Of a DNA stretch of 64,000 nt, positions 29,540 through 37,934 are shown piece after piece. Each line of letters starts with the position of its first letter. Position 1 is the first letter of the stretch. The position numbers were made by a program, and so were the translations under genes. Source of the DNA: a virus; IMG/VR virus record IMGVR_UViG_3300034980_000132, positions 1 through 64,000 of that record; one strand, written 5' to 3'. Under the pieces are notes generated by a model. It saw only the letters and a list, made by a program, of their open reading frames with translations. It ran no database searches and was not told the origin of the DNA.

Positions 29540-30077
29540 GCTCTTGAAGCCATTATTCCATAATTATTTTAGCACTTGTTTTCAAGGGTCAAACGCTGAT
29601 TTGTGCCGCCAGTCTTCAGATTTATTCTGGTCAATCGAGTGGAGTTCAGACATTTCACCTCTGGGGATTGCGTGGTTCATTGGTTCGATGGTCAGTTTGT
29701 GCCGTGTTTTATAGGGTTAGTTGGATCAGTTGTACTTGGTTCAGTGGTTCGTTGAGTCGTTGGCTGCCGACCATAACCGTGGCCGTGGCCCGTTCACCCC
29801 TTGTTTTATAGGCTCAATCGCCCCCGATGCACCCACCTACCCTGGCAATCCCCTGATGCAGGGGGTCCGCTGACCCATGGTGTGGGATGGGCGTGCTGTA
29901 AGTGCTGTCTCTCGCCCGCCTGCGTCGATGGCCGGGCTGCTGCTGCTGTCTCATTGTGAGAATCGAATCGCGGTTTCAGGGGGGACCACGTTCCAATTTT
30001 GAGACCCGACCCCAGGGTCTCGCGCGGGGGGGAATATAGGTAACCCCCTACCAACAATTATGGTATAATGCGATTAT
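29540..30077. other. Non-coding divergent region before the packaging operon
   Basis: About 540 bases with no convincing gene. It holds TGGTTC-type direct repeats (around 29675-29760), two copies of GTTTTATAGG (near 29706 and 29803), a 6-bp hairpin CCCCTG-ATG-CAGGGG near 29852, and a perfect 7-bp hairpin GAGACCC...GGGTCTC at 30001-30021. It shifts from AT-rich to GC-rich. Its place just before the terminase genes makes a packaging or replication site possible. Confidence 0.5.
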
Positions 30078-30110
30078 CCCCCTACCGGTACCTCTATATA
30101 ACGGTATACT
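30078..30110 (+). promoter_or_regulatory. Bipartite phage promoter (copy 5, diverged)
   Basis: CCCCCTACC (30078-30086), 18 bp, TATACT (30105-30110). The box differs from CCCTAGT at two positions, but GGTA...AACG before TATACT also matches copy 2. The motif shared with 3047-3065 lies just upstream at 30052-30070. It drives the packaging and structural operon. Confidence 0.6.
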
Positions 30111-30155
30111 GTATATATGGCACGCAACTGGACACCACAGACCAAAAGGGACCTA

Positions 30156-30389
30156 ATGGCCAAAAGGCTCAACGGTAACCTGTGTACCCTATGCGGGGAC
30201 CCGCAGGACCGAAGGGGCCTTAAGTACTGTGAGTCGTGTTCCCACAAGAAGTCCACGCGCGACAAGAAGGTAAGGGCCCAAAGGATCGCTGACAAGTTGT
30301 GTACCACGTGTGGGAAGAAGCGACCGTTACACGGGTACAAGACATGCACCACATGCCAGGGCCTATGGCCCAAGGAGCACACATGCTGA
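30156..30389 (+). CDS. 77-residue protein with repeated zinc knuckles
   Basis: Starts MAKRLNGNLCTLCGDPQ. Three pairs of Cys follow: CTLC with CESC, and CTTC with CTTC, in a basic background (HKKSTRDKKVRAQR). The start at 30156 was preferred to the in-frame 30117 because AGGGA lies 5 bases ahead and 30117 would sit on the predicted transcription start. First gene of the packaging operon. It likely binds DNA or RNA, for example in packaging or late regulation. Confidence 0.7.
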   Translation: MAKRLNGNLCTLCGDPQDRRGLKYCESCSHKKSTRDKKVRAQRIADKLCTTCGKKRPLHGYKTCTTCQGLWPKEHTC

Positions 30390-30925
30390 AGGACACACTG
30401 TTCGTGACGTCCATTGGTGGAAACGAGGTCAAGTACATACTCGACACAGAGAGCCCTTGCCACGGCGTGGTGTACGGGAAAGCGAGCCTGATACTCAAGC
30501 ACACCATGGAGAAGGACACCATAAAGGTCACAGACAAGAAGACCGTCCTCAGCTGGAGGAGGGACGCCACAGGAACGGTAGAGCTGTTCTGGGGGTCTGG
30601 GGCCCGGTACGACCAACACACGCCCGTGCGCCTCTCTACCCCGTCAGACGCCGCAGAGCTGGTGAGCCTGATAGACGCCATATACACTGCCAGCGCCCAG
30701 TACGGGCCCCTGGAGTCAGACATCGAGAAGTTGCTGGAGTCCATCGGTGACAAGCTCAAAAAGGACCCCTGGGGCTCAAAGACCACAGAGGACCCAGAGG
30801 TGTACAAGGACTGGACGCCTCAGGACGACGTAGACGAGCAGAGGCAGGAGGCCGACGCCGAAGAGGAGTACGACGAGGACTACGACGACGACGACGAGGA
30901 GGACGAAGATTATGGGACTTATTAG
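30383..30925 (+). CDS. 180-residue protein with long acidic tail
   Basis: The ATG at 30383 has AGGAG 5 bases ahead and overlaps the previous stop. Residues 1-130 are beta-rich then helical (LVSLIDAIYTA, ESDIEKLLESIGDKL). Residues 140-180 are almost only Asp, Glu and Tyr. The acidic tail could mimic DNA or bind a basic partner. Upstream of the terminase genes. Not recognised. Confidence 0.7.
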   Translation: MLKDTLFVTSIGGNEVKYILDTESPCHGVVYGKASLILKHTMEKDTIKVTDKKTVLSWRRDATGTVELFWGSGARYDQHTPVRLSTPSDAAELVSLIDAIYTASAQYGPLESDIEKLLESIGDKLKKDPWGSKTTEDPEVYKDWTPQDDVDEQRQEADAEEEYDEDYDDDDEEDEDYGTY

Positions 30926-31079
30926 AACTATAGTGACTTACACAGCTCCCCCCAGCGCCGGGCTGGCGGCTTTCACGGGGATGGTGGCAGCTCTGCACGG
31001 TGACGTGAACCTCATGGTCGTGTGCGGTGTGCTGGCAGTGTCGCTCCTGGCGCTAGACATGTGGCTGGGGCGGTCATGA
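30912..31079 (+). CDS. 55-residue two-helix membrane protein
   Basis: Starts MGLIRTIVTYTAPPSAG, with GAGG about 9 bases ahead, overlapping the previous gene. Two hydrophobic segments (SAGLAAFTGMVAAL and VNLMVVCGVLAVSLLAL) separated by HGD, and a short basic end. The ATGA at its end couples it to the next gene. A holin or membrane-anchoring role is possible. Confidence 0.65.
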   Translation: MGLIRTIVTYTAPPSAGLAAFTGMVAALHGDVNLMVVCGVLAVSLLALDMWLGRS

Positions 31080-31435
31080 GCAAAACCCCTGAGATCGAGG
31101 ACGTACACTACACCACCTCTGGTGACACCCACTATTTCTCGGCAATCACGTTCGTGGACCCAGCAGAGATGATGGTGAGCCAGATCGGTGGGGTGGACGC
31201 ACTGGAGGACAAGTTCCGCAGGCTGGAGCTTCAGTGCCTGCTGCACGCCTCCAGGAAGCTCCCTGGGGTCGCCGCCTTTTCGGTGAAGTTCGAGAGGTTC
31301 CGCAAGGCGAGGGACACTGACTCACGGGACCAATTAACCGTTGACATGACGTACATCAGAACCAGCCAGTTCTACGACAAGGGAGACAAGTGTGACAACT
31401 ATAAGCGAGGGACAGGCGCACCTGTTCGAGACTGA
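31076..31435 (+). CDS. 119-residue hypothetical protein
   Basis: Start 31076 overlaps the previous stop (ATGA); the upstream in-frame start at 31022 lies inside the membrane protein. Mixed alpha/beta with a His/Tyr-rich start (EDVHYTTSGDTHYFSAITFV) and a basic middle. Its 3' end overlaps the next gene by 44 bases. Not recognised. Confidence 0.65.
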   Translation: MSKTPEIEDVHYTTSGDTHYFSAITFVDPAEMMVSQIGGVDALEDKFRRLELQCLLHASRKLPGVAAFSVKFERFRKARDTDSRDQLTVDMTYIRTSQFYDKGDKCDNYKRGTGAPVRD

Positions 31436-32162
31436 CAAGTACGACCTGAGGACTGACGCCAAACACGTGATCGCCCGTAGGCTGGCCAAGGGGAACAAGA
31501 CCGACGAGTTCTCAAGGGTCAAGAAGGAGATTCGGGCCCAGCTGAAGGACCTGTACGGAGAGGCCCCAGGGAAGGACGACATCTTCTACGGGGCAGCCCG
31601 GCAGTTCTCGGAGGCGTACCCAGACGAGGGTGAAGCCCCAGACGTGGAGGAGATCGCCAAGAGGAAGCCCGTGCCGCCCCGGTCGATGGACGAGATCGAC
31701 GTGGGGGGCATGGACCTAGACAACGTGGACGTGGTGGCGGACGCCAGTTGGGTGTACAGTCACTTGTACGCCAAGGACGTCAACAAGGACACGGCACCCA
31801 GCCCAGGGGCGTGGGGCCTGTTGCAGTGGGCCAAAACCCACGAGAAGGAGTTCTTTAGCGGGGTTTTCCTCAAGGTGGTCAAACCCGTGGAGGTGGAAGA
31901 CGACGTTGCCGTTAAGGCGGAACTAAAGTCTGCCGACAAGCGTCTAAGGCTCGTCAAGCAAATGTTGGCCGAATCGCGGTCAGAGGTACTAGACCTATTA
32001 AACCAGGAGGTGGAAGATGACCAAGAAGCAACAGATGACGGTGTGGACCCCCGAGGGCCTGATGACACTGACTCAGGCGTCGAAGAGGTCGGGGCTGCCG
32101 GAGCACGTGATCGAGAACCGGGTGAACGCGGGTTGGAGGGACACGGCGATACTGGCACCTAG
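31392..32162 (+). CDS. 256-residue protein before the terminase, possible small terminase
   Basis: GTG start with GGGAG 6 bases ahead. Residues 1-90 are basic helices (HVIARRLAKGNK, RVKKEIRAQLKDLY); residues 90-210 are helical and acidic, ending in a coiled segment (RLRLVKQMLAESRSEVLDLL). The last 49 residues are Asp/Glu/Gly-rich and overlap the HTH gene 32017-32199. The position and helical make-up would suit a small terminase subunit, but no helix-turn-helix is clear here, so the assignment is tentative. Confidence 0.6.
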   Translation: MTTISEGQAHLFETDKYDLRTDAKHVIARRLAKGNKTDEFSRVKKEIRAQLKDLYGEAPGKDDIFYGAARQFSEAYPDEGEAPDVEEIAKRKPVPPRSMDEIDVGGMDLDNVDVVADASWVYSHLYAKDVNKDTAPSPGAWGLLQWAKTHEKEFFSGVFLKVVKPVEVEDDVAVKAELKSADKRLRLVKQMLAESRSEVLDLLNQEVEDDQEATDDGVDPRGPDDTDSGVEEVGAAGARDREPGERGLEGHGDTGT

Positions 32163-32199
32163 GGGGTGCCTGAATGAGGAGGACGCTCCGTGTCGGTGA
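32017..32199 (+). CDS. 60-residue helix-turn-helix protein overlapping its neighbours
   Basis: Starts MTKKQQMTVWTPEGLMTLTQ, with a very strong AGGAGG 6 bases ahead. TLTQASKRSGLPEHVIENRVNAGW reads as a compact helix-turn-helix. Nearly all of it overlaps the 3' end of the 31392 gene in another frame, and its last 10 bases overlap the terminase GTG. It is a candidate small terminase or DNA-recognition protein. Confidence 0.65.
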   Translation: MTKKQQMTVWTPEGLMTLTQASKRSGLPEHVIENRVNAGWRDTAILAPRGCLNEEDAPCR

Positions 32200-34055
32200 G
32201 GTACCCAGTTGAGAAGAACTTCCACGCCAACCTGTGGCTAAGGCAGAAGCTGATACGGGAGGCTGCCGGTGACGTGCAGCTCCAGCAGGACCTCATGGAC
32301 ATCTGCCGTGAGGACATCCACTTCTTCTTTCATCACTTCGTGACTCTGTACGAGCCCCGCAACGAGATGAAGGAGCTGCCTTTCATTGTGTGGCCTCACC
32401 AAGTCGAGGTCATCGACGCCATGCAGCAGGCGATACGAGAGGGAGAAGATTTCGGCCTGGAGAAATCCCGCGGCGAGGGTGCGTCGTGGATGAGCATCCT
32501 GGTGTTCTTTCACTCGTGGCTGTTCTCTGAGGATCAGGTGAAGTTCACCATCGTGACCAGGAACGAGGAGACCGTTGACGCCAGGGACGACATGGACGCA
32601 CTGATGCCGAAGCTGGACTTCGTGCTCGACCGACTCCCTGGGTGGATGGCACCTCCCTTCACGCGGTCCCACTCTAAGCACTCTCTGCTTAACCACAACA
32701 CCAAGAGCACGATCATCGGGTACTCCACAACCGGGGACGTGGCGTCTGGTGGACGTGCCACCGCCATGCTCCTTGACGAGCTGTCCAAGTTCCCACGCGG
32801 ACAGGACTACGAGGCGATGGCGAGCACACAGCACGTCACCAACAGCAGGTTCCTGGTGAGCACGTACAAGGGAAACAGCGGTGCGTTCTTCGAGGCCATG
32901 AACGGCGACAGCTCCATGATCCGTAAAACGCTCACGTGGGAGGACAACCCCACCCGCAACAGGGGCCTGTACACCGTGGAGGGCGGGCAGCTGGTGGAGA
33001 ACGACCCCAGCAACCCCCTACCGGACGGTTACAGAGAGAGGGCCAAGGACCTACTCCCCAGGCTGGCCAACCGCGGGTACCAGATCGGTGACAAGGTCAG
33101 GAGCCCGTGGTACGACAAGCAGTGCCTGAGGGTGGGTGCCACCCCCTCGAACATCGCTGAAGAGCTTGACAGGGACCCCACGAGGGCCGGATCGAGCTAT
33201 TTCGACCCAGAGATGATGGATCGGCTGTTGAGGGACTGCGTGAACCCCATGCACGAGGGAGACTTCATATACTCCCAAACAGACGGCCAAACCACACCAT
33301 CACGGTTCAAACAGCGAAAAGGAGGCGCTTTCCGCCTCTGGGGGCCCCTTTTGACCAACGGGGCACTTGACCCAGACACCGACTATGTTATAGGGGTGGA
33401 CATCGCGGCGGGGGGCGGTGGGGTGCAGGCCTCCAACAGCGCCCTGTGTGTGGCTTCCATAAAGACCCGCCAGAAGGTGGCGGCGTTCGCAAGCCCTGCC
33501 ATGATGCCTCATGAGTTCGCCCGGCTGTGCTACTACGTCGGCCACTGGCTCAAGGGGCACAGCGGGCCCGCACTGATCATACATGAGTCCAACGGACCCA
33601 CGGGTGCCCAGTTCGGTCGCACCATACTGGAGATGGGTTACCCCAACCTGTACCGCCGGAAGGACGAGACCAAGATGTACGGTAAGACCCAGGCTAAGGT
33701 GGGGCTCCACAACCAGGGGGAGACCAGGGGGCTGCTGTACGGGGGTTACGGAGACGCTCTGTCACGAGGGGACTTCGTGAACCTGGACCGGCAGTGCCTT
33801 GGAGAGCTGAAGTTCTACCAGCACGCCCCAGGAGGGGGGATCGTGCATGTGTCTGAGGCCAACACCAAGGACCCCAGCGGTGCCAGCCACAACCACGGTG
33901 ACCGAGCGACATCTGCGGCCCTGGCCAACTGGGGCCTGAAGTCGTACCCTGAGAACAAGAAAAAAGTCAAAGTAACGTCGGAGGTCCCCGTGGGGAGCTT
34001 TCAGTGGAGGAGGGACGAGGCCAAGAACGCCAAAAAGGAGAAAACTTACTGGTAA
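32190..34055 (+). CDS. terL: Terminase large subunit
   Basis: A 621-residue packaging ATPase and nuclease. ATPase: a Walker A variant EKSRGEGAS (91-99), Walker B TAMLLDELSKF (191-201; Asp196, Glu197) and a Ser/Thr motif in SRFLVSTYKGN. Nuclease: YVIGVDIAAGGG (about 398-409, first acidic residue), LIIHESNGPTG (about 470-480) and NHGDRATSAALA (about 567-578, last Asp). It drives DNA into the prohead and cuts concatemers. GTG start at 32190 with GAGGAGG 7 bases ahead. It anchors the identification of the region as a tailed phage. Confidence 0.92.
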   Translation: MSVRYPVEKNFHANLWLRQKLIREAAGDVQLQQDLMDICREDIHFFFHHFVTLYEPRNEMKELPFIVWPHQVEVIDAMQQAIREGEDFGLEKSRGEGASWMSILVFFHSWLFSEDQVKFTIVTRNEETVDARDDMDALMPKLDFVLDRLPGWMAPPFTRSHSKHSLLNHNTKSTIIGYSTTGDVASGGRATAMLLDELSKFPRGQDYEAMASTQHVTNSRFLVSTYKGNSGAFFEAMNGDSSMIRKTLTWEDNPTRNRGLYTVEGGQLVENDPSNPLPDGYRERAKDLLPRLANRGYQIGDKVRSPWYDKQCLRVGATPSNIAEELDRDPTRAGSSYFDPEMMDRLLRDCVNPMHEGDFIYSQTDGQTTPSRFKQRKGGAFRLWGPLLTNGALDPDTDYVIGVDIAAGGGGVQASNSALCVASIKTRQKVAAFASPAMMPHEFARLCYYVGHWLKGHSGPALIIHESNGPTGAQFGRTILEMGYPNLYRRKDETKMYGKTQAKVGLHNQGETRGLLYGGYGDALSRGDFVNLDRQCLGELKFYQHAPGGGIVHVSEANTKDPSGASHNHGDRATSAALANWGLKSYPENKKKVKVTSEVPVGSFQWRRDEAKNAKKEKTYW

Positions 34056-34080
34056 TAGGAGGATTACCGCTAAAAAGTAC

Positions 34081-34109
34081 TTGTGGTGAAGATTGAATTC
34101 TGCTAAAAT
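34081..34109 (+). promoter_or_regulatory. Candidate promoter before structural genes
   Basis: TTGTGG (34081-34086), 17 bp, TAAAAT (34104-34109) with TGC before it. The extended -10 TGCTAAAAT is the same as one at 29566-29574 on the other strand. It lies between the terminase and the first structural gene. Confidence 0.55.
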
Positions 34110-34156
34110 GGCAAACTGACGTCAAGACTTCTCTCACTAACCCACAGGGCACTATT

Positions 34157-34336
34157 ATGTACCACAAATCCAGCGGACGCGGAAACGGAAACGGAAACGT
34201 AGACTCTAAGATGAAAGCCCTCGCTCGCGGCGTGGCCTCGTCTCAGGGAGGCACCCACGGCAGTAGCGAATCTTTTGATAAGAACCGTGGCTCTGATAAG
34301 GGTGGATCTAATGCCCCCAACAAGAAGAATGGCTGA
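34157..34336 (+). CDS. 59-residue Gly/Asn/Ser/Lys-rich protein
   Basis: Starts MYHKSSGRGNGNGNVDSKMK. Low complexity, basic, with Gly-Asn repeats and KNRGSDKGGSNAPNKKNG at the end. AGGG lies ahead of the ATG. It is likely unstructured and may bind DNA or be a small virion component. A hairpin terminator follows. Confidence 0.65.
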   Translation: MYHKSSGRGNGNGNVDSKMKALARGVASSQGGTHGSSESFDKNRGSDKGGSNAPNKKNG

Positions 34337-34359
34337 GTCCGTCTTCTTGTTGACGTGAT

Positions 34360-34380
34360 GGGGCCTCGCGGCCCCTTTCT
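34360..34380 (+). terminator. Hairpin terminator/attenuator
   Basis: GGGGCC (34360-34365), loop TCGC, GGCCCC (34370-34375), then TTTCT. It lies between the small basic protein and the portal gene and may reduce downstream transcription. Confidence 0.7.
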
Positions 34381-34407
34381 CTACCCTTATTCTACGGGCG
34401 CTTGAGC

Positions 34408-36162
34408 ATGGTTGATCTTTCAGAAAAGAAATTGGCTCGCCTCCGAAAGGCGATGACGTTTTCTAGCAAGAAGCTACAGCCATTCCGCCGGGCACGGTTT
34501 GATGCCTACAAGCAGTTTGTGGGAGCTAACTACTCTGACGACGGTGCATCCCAGAAGATGCCTGTCAACATGCTGGAGTTAGCGACTAGCATCTACCTGC
34601 GGCAGCTCGCATCGGCTAACCCTCGTGTCAATCTTACGACGCGGGACAAGTCGCTGCGGCCTACGGCAATGAAGCTCGAAGCCGCCCTCAATCACCTAAT
34701 CGAGGAGGTGAACCTCGGTGATAGCCTACAGCGTGTTGTGCAAGACGCGCTGTTTTCTGTTGGCATCATGAAGGTGGGATTGGAGGTGAGGGACGTAGAG
34801 GGTGAGTTGGGGATCACTCACGATGCAGGACAACCTTTTGCTGATCCTGTCAGCTTGGACGATTGGGTCCATGACATGACAGCCACAACGTGGAACCACG
34901 TCACTTTTTGTGGCAACCGTTACCGGGTCCCCACTGACTGGCTCAGAGAGCAACAGGACCTCGGGGTAAGCCCCGACAAGATCAAGCCCACCGACAAGAC
35001 GTCGGCAGCCGCCGATGGCGGAAGCGACAGCAAGGGCATTGACTCTATATCTCTAGGGAGCAACGCCAGCGTCGAGGAGTTCGAGGAACACACCGACCTG
35101 TGGGACATCTGGCTCCCCCGCGACAACGTAATCGTTACCCTCCTGAAGGACAGTGAGGGACCTCCGGTGTTCGTCAAGGAGTGGAACGGACCCGAGCGCG
35201 GACCATTCCATTTGTTCGGGTTCACAGACGTCCCCGGCAACACCATGCCACTGTCGCCCGTGTCGGCGTGGGTGGACCTAAACGATCTAGCCAACCGCCT
35301 GTGGCGTAAGCTGGGCCGTCAGTCAGAGCGACAGAAGACAGTGCTGGGCGTGCAGGGTCACGCGCAGGCGGACGGACAGAGAATCATTGAGGCCTCCGAC
35401 GGAGAGGCCATCTCAACCGAGAACCCCGACGGGGTTCGCGAATACCGTTTTGGAGGGCCCGACAACAATGTCCACGGATTTAGTCTCAACGTGCTTGATC
35501 GTCTCGGTTATCACATGGGCGGTCTCGATGTCCTTGGTGGGTTGGCTCCGGCCTCAGGGACGGTGGGGCAAGATAAAATGCTCAAAGAATCGTCCTCTAC
35601 ACGAATGCAGTCCATGCAAGAACAAGTGACCCGGTTCGCCGAGAAGGTGGTGCAGGACATCGCTTTGTACTTGTACGAAGACCCGTTGATAGAGCTGCCT
35701 CTGAGCAAGTACATCCCAGAGGCAGACTTCACGTACGACTTCACGTGGACGCCAGAGCAGCGAGAGGGAGACTTCCTTAACTACAACATAAAGATCGACC
35801 CCTTCAGCATGAAGGCGCAGTCGCCTTCCGAGAAGCTGTCACAGCTAACGGACCTGCTGATGAACATTGTGTTGCCGGGTCAGCAGATGTTCGTTGAGCA
35901 GGGTGGACGGATCGACCTGCAAGAGTACATTAAGATGGTAGCGAAGTACTCCAACCTGCCGGAGATCGAGTCCATCGTTGTGTTCGACGACGAGCCGATT
36001 GAGCGGGGAGGCGGTCCCCCCGCCAGCGATCCTAACGGAGGGACGTACGAGCACGTGTCCACTGGGTCATCACAGACACCCGGAAGCCAGAGGGCGGCGA
36101 CATCACAAGACCTCATGAGCAACACACAGCCCCCGTCGCAACCTAACACCCAGCAGCAATGA
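34408..36162 (+). CDS. Portal protein
   Basis: A 584-residue protein with features of podovirus-type portals: N-terminal amphipathic helices, SIYLRQLASANPRV (about 68), the wing region with WVDLNDLANRLWRKLGRQSERQK (about 294-317, the clip/stem helix), DVLGGLAPASGTVGQDKML and a helical crown rich in Gln at the end (last 50 residues Pro/Gln/Ser). It forms the dodecameric vertex through which DNA passes. The ATG at 34408 was chosen over the TTG two codons earlier. Position after the terminase and before the scaffold supports the call. Confidence 0.85.
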   Translation: MVDLSEKKLARLRKAMTFSSKKLQPFRRARFDAYKQFVGANYSDDGASQKMPVNMLELATSIYLRQLASANPRVNLTTRDKSLRPTAMKLEAALNHLIEEVNLGDSLQRVVQDALFSVGIMKVGLEVRDVEGELGITHDAGQPFADPVSLDDWVHDMTATTWNHVTFCGNRYRVPTDWLREQQDLGVSPDKIKPTDKTSAAADGGSDSKGIDSISLGSNASVEEFEEHTDLWDIWLPRDNVIVTLLKDSEGPPVFVKEWNGPERGPFHLFGFTDVPGNTMPLSPVSAWVDLNDLANRLWRKLGRQSERQKTVLGVQGHAQADGQRIIEASDGEAISTENPDGVREYRFGGPDNNVHGFSLNVLDRLGYHMGGLDVLGGLAPASGTVGQDKMLKESSSTRMQSMQEQVTRFAEKVVQDIALYLYEDPLIELPLSKYIPEADFTYDFTWTPEQREGDFLNYNIKIDPFSMKAQSPSEKLSQLTDLLMNIVLPGQQMFVEQGGRIDLQEYIKMVAKYSNLPEIESIVVFDDEPIERGGGPPASDPNGGTYEHVSTGSSQTPGSQRAATSQDLMSNTQPPSQPNTQQQ

Positions 36163-36178
36163 CCAAGGGAGACTAACC

Positions 36179-36559
36179 GTGGCCAAGTACCTTTACCGAG
36201 ACGACGACGATAATCTGGTGGAGATCGAGAGGACCCTGGAAGAGATCCTGGAGAATCCGCACTACGCCAGCAAGGACGGCAAGGACCTACAGAGGGACGT
36301 CACGGCGGAGCTGGACAGGGACGGAAAGTCGGCGAGTATGAGCCAGCCTCGCAAGGGAATCCCCAAGTGGCCGATCTACTCGGACGCCGCGGGGATCAAC
36401 CCCGCCCAAGCTAAGCAGGCACACGACCACTTGGCGATGCACGGAGTGAAGACTGACTACACGAGCACCGGAGAAGCGATCTTCCGGTCACGCGGCCACC
36501 GCAAGGCCCACCTGAAGGCCATGGGGCTGGTTGACCGCAACGGCGGATACGGAGACTGA
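36179..36559 (+). CDS. 126-residue protein between portal and scaffold
   Basis: GTG start following the portal by 16 bases. Charged N-terminus (YRDDDDNLVEIERTLEEIL), then GKSASMSQPRKGIPKWPI and AKQAHDHLAMHGVKTDYT, ending with a basic helix. Proteins with this MSQPRKG...A...H..HG pattern are commonly found before the scaffold in related phages. No known activity. Confidence 0.7.
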   Translation: MAKYLYRDDDDNLVEIERTLEEILENPHYASKDGKDLQRDVTAELDRDGKSASMSQPRKGIPKWPIYSDAAGINPAQAKQAHDHLAMHGVKTDYTSTGEAIFRSRGHRKAHLKAMGLVDRNGGYGD

Positions 36560-36593
36560 CCAAGAGACTAAACTCGACCAAAGGACCAACACA

Positions 36594-37541
36594 ATGTCTG
36601 ACGAACAACTCAATGATGAAATCCCGGAAGAAGGCGTAGAAGAGCCCGGTCTGTTTGATTACACAGACGAGAGCGAGAGCACAACCGACGCTGGCGAGCA
36701 GTACCGCCGAGGCGACTCCGACTCCTCGTCCGACGACGACTACGACGGCCCATTTAGCCAGGACCTCAGGACGCTGGCGAAGAGCTACGACATGTCGGAC
36801 GACGACCTTAGCCAGTTCGATACTCCCGACCAGCTTCGTGCGGCGATGACCTTGATGGACAAGGCCTACACGTCGAACTCGGAAGATATTCATCCAGATG
36901 ACGTAGAAGTAACGTATACTGACGATACTCCGAGGAAGAAGTTGTTCGAGCACTCGGACCTGGGGATCGACGAGAACGCATTTGAGCCAGAGGCTGTTAC
37001 CCTGTTTCAGAAGCTGCAAGACCGGGACAACGCTAGGGTCGATCAGCTGAACCAGATGGCTGAAGACCTTGAGAACATGAAGGGTATCCACGTAGACCAC
37101 GCTGAACGTCAGCAGATGGAACAGACGATGAGGTTCCAGCAGGACATGGACGCCTTCTTCCAGAGCCTGGAGGGTTTTGAGGATGTGTTCGGCGTGGAGA
37201 ACATAGCCGACGTTCCCGGCGGAAGCCCAAAGTACAACAACCGGATGGAGCTGGTTCGAGAGATGGACGCACTGGTTGTGTCTGACCGGCACATGGGCAG
37301 GAGCTTCTCTGTGGCCGAGATCCAGCAGAGGGCCCTGAGGCTGCTGCACGGCGACCGCATGCAAGAGGGCGCGCGGGCGGAGATCCGCAGTCAGGTGAAC
37401 AAGCGACGAGGGACAGCCAGACCCACGAACCGACAAGGCGACGGTCTGTCAGGCGAGGAAAGAGCACGCAAGAAGTTGAACGATAAGTACCGAGAATTGG
37501 GATTTGACCTTACACCAGTAAGAGACTCCAGCGACTTCTAG
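36594..37541 (+). CDS. Scaffolding-like protein
   Basis: A 315-residue acidic protein starting MSDEQLNDEIPEEG. The first 80 residues are Asp/Glu/Ser-rich and disordered, the middle is a long coiled coil (LFQKLQDRDNARVDQLNQMA), and the C-terminal 50 residues are basic (NKRRGTARPTNRQG). An acidic N-terminus, coiled-coil core and basic tail are typical of capsid scaffolds, which bind coat protein through the basic end. Position just before the coat gene supports it. Sequence alone does not prove it. Confidence 0.72.
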   Translation: MSDEQLNDEIPEEGVEEPGLFDYTDESESTTDAGEQYRRGDSDSSSDDDYDGPFSQDLRTLAKSYDMSDDDLSQFDTPDQLRAAMTLMDKAYTSNSEDIHPDDVEVTYTDDTPRKKLFEHSDLGIDENAFEPEAVTLFQKLQDRDNARVDQLNQMAEDLENMKGIHVDHAERQQMEQTMRFQQDMDAFFQSLEGFEDVFGVENIADVPGGSPKYNNRMELVREMDALVVSDRHMGRSFSVAEIQQRALRLLHGDRMQEGARAEIRSQVNKRRGTARPTNRQGDGLSGEERARKKLNDKYRELGFDLTPVRDSSDF

Positions 37542-37550
37542 GTAAGTTCG

Positions 37551-37820
37551 GTGACAGCCACCATCAAGTGCGATGCGTGCGGAGATGTGAAGCCACGGGT
37601 CCAATTTGACGGGGACGACCAACTAATAGACGAAGGAAATTTGTTCTGTAGCGCGGCGTGCGCTAAGAACTATAGGCGAGCATCCTTCGGGATGCCGCAT
37701 AAAGACACTGGGCTAAAAAGATGCGCTCAGTGTAATACGGTTAAAAGATGGTCGGCGTTCAGGAAGCTAGAACCAGAGTGCCGACAGTGCCGGGCGAAAC
37801 GAGAGACAAAGTCCTCGTAG
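37551..37820 (+). CDS. 89-residue zinc-finger protein in the head operon
   Basis: GTG start with TAGG upstream. Eight Cys in pairs: CDACG, FCSAACAKNY, CAQCNT and CRQC, on a basic background. Two zinc sites are likely. It lies between the scaffold and the major capsid genes, where a regulator is unusual. It may be a DNA- or RNA-binding protein or a small virion component. Confidence 0.72.
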   Translation: MTATIKCDACGDVKPRVQFDGDDQLIDEGNLFCSAACAKNYRRASFGMPHKDTGLKRCAQCNTVKRWSAFRKLEPECRQCRAKRETKSS

Positions 37821-37832
37821 TGCCCAAGAGTT

Positions 37833-37860
37833 TCCGTACCCCCTCGGCTTCGCGGGGGTA
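37833..37860 (+). terminator. Hairpin before the major capsid gene
   Basis: Perfect 9-bp stem CGTACCCCC / GGGGGTACG around a 10-base loop, without a T run. Likely an mRNA stability or processing structure that protects the capsid transcript. Confidence 0.65.
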
Positions 37861-37934
37861 CGAGCGCTGACGAGACACAGTCCGTCAGTTAGAAGCAGTA
37901 CAACACCTTAGGCCTATACGAAAAGGAACGTATC

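Noticed and set aside
29806-30057. Minus-strand ORF in the non-coding region before the packaging genes
   Set aside because: No RBS, no domain, low-complexity GC-rich sequence and no operon context.
36411-37436. Minus-strand ORF (341 codons) opposite the scaffold gene
   Set aside because: It lies wholly opposite a well-supported gene in a one-direction operon and shows no domain.
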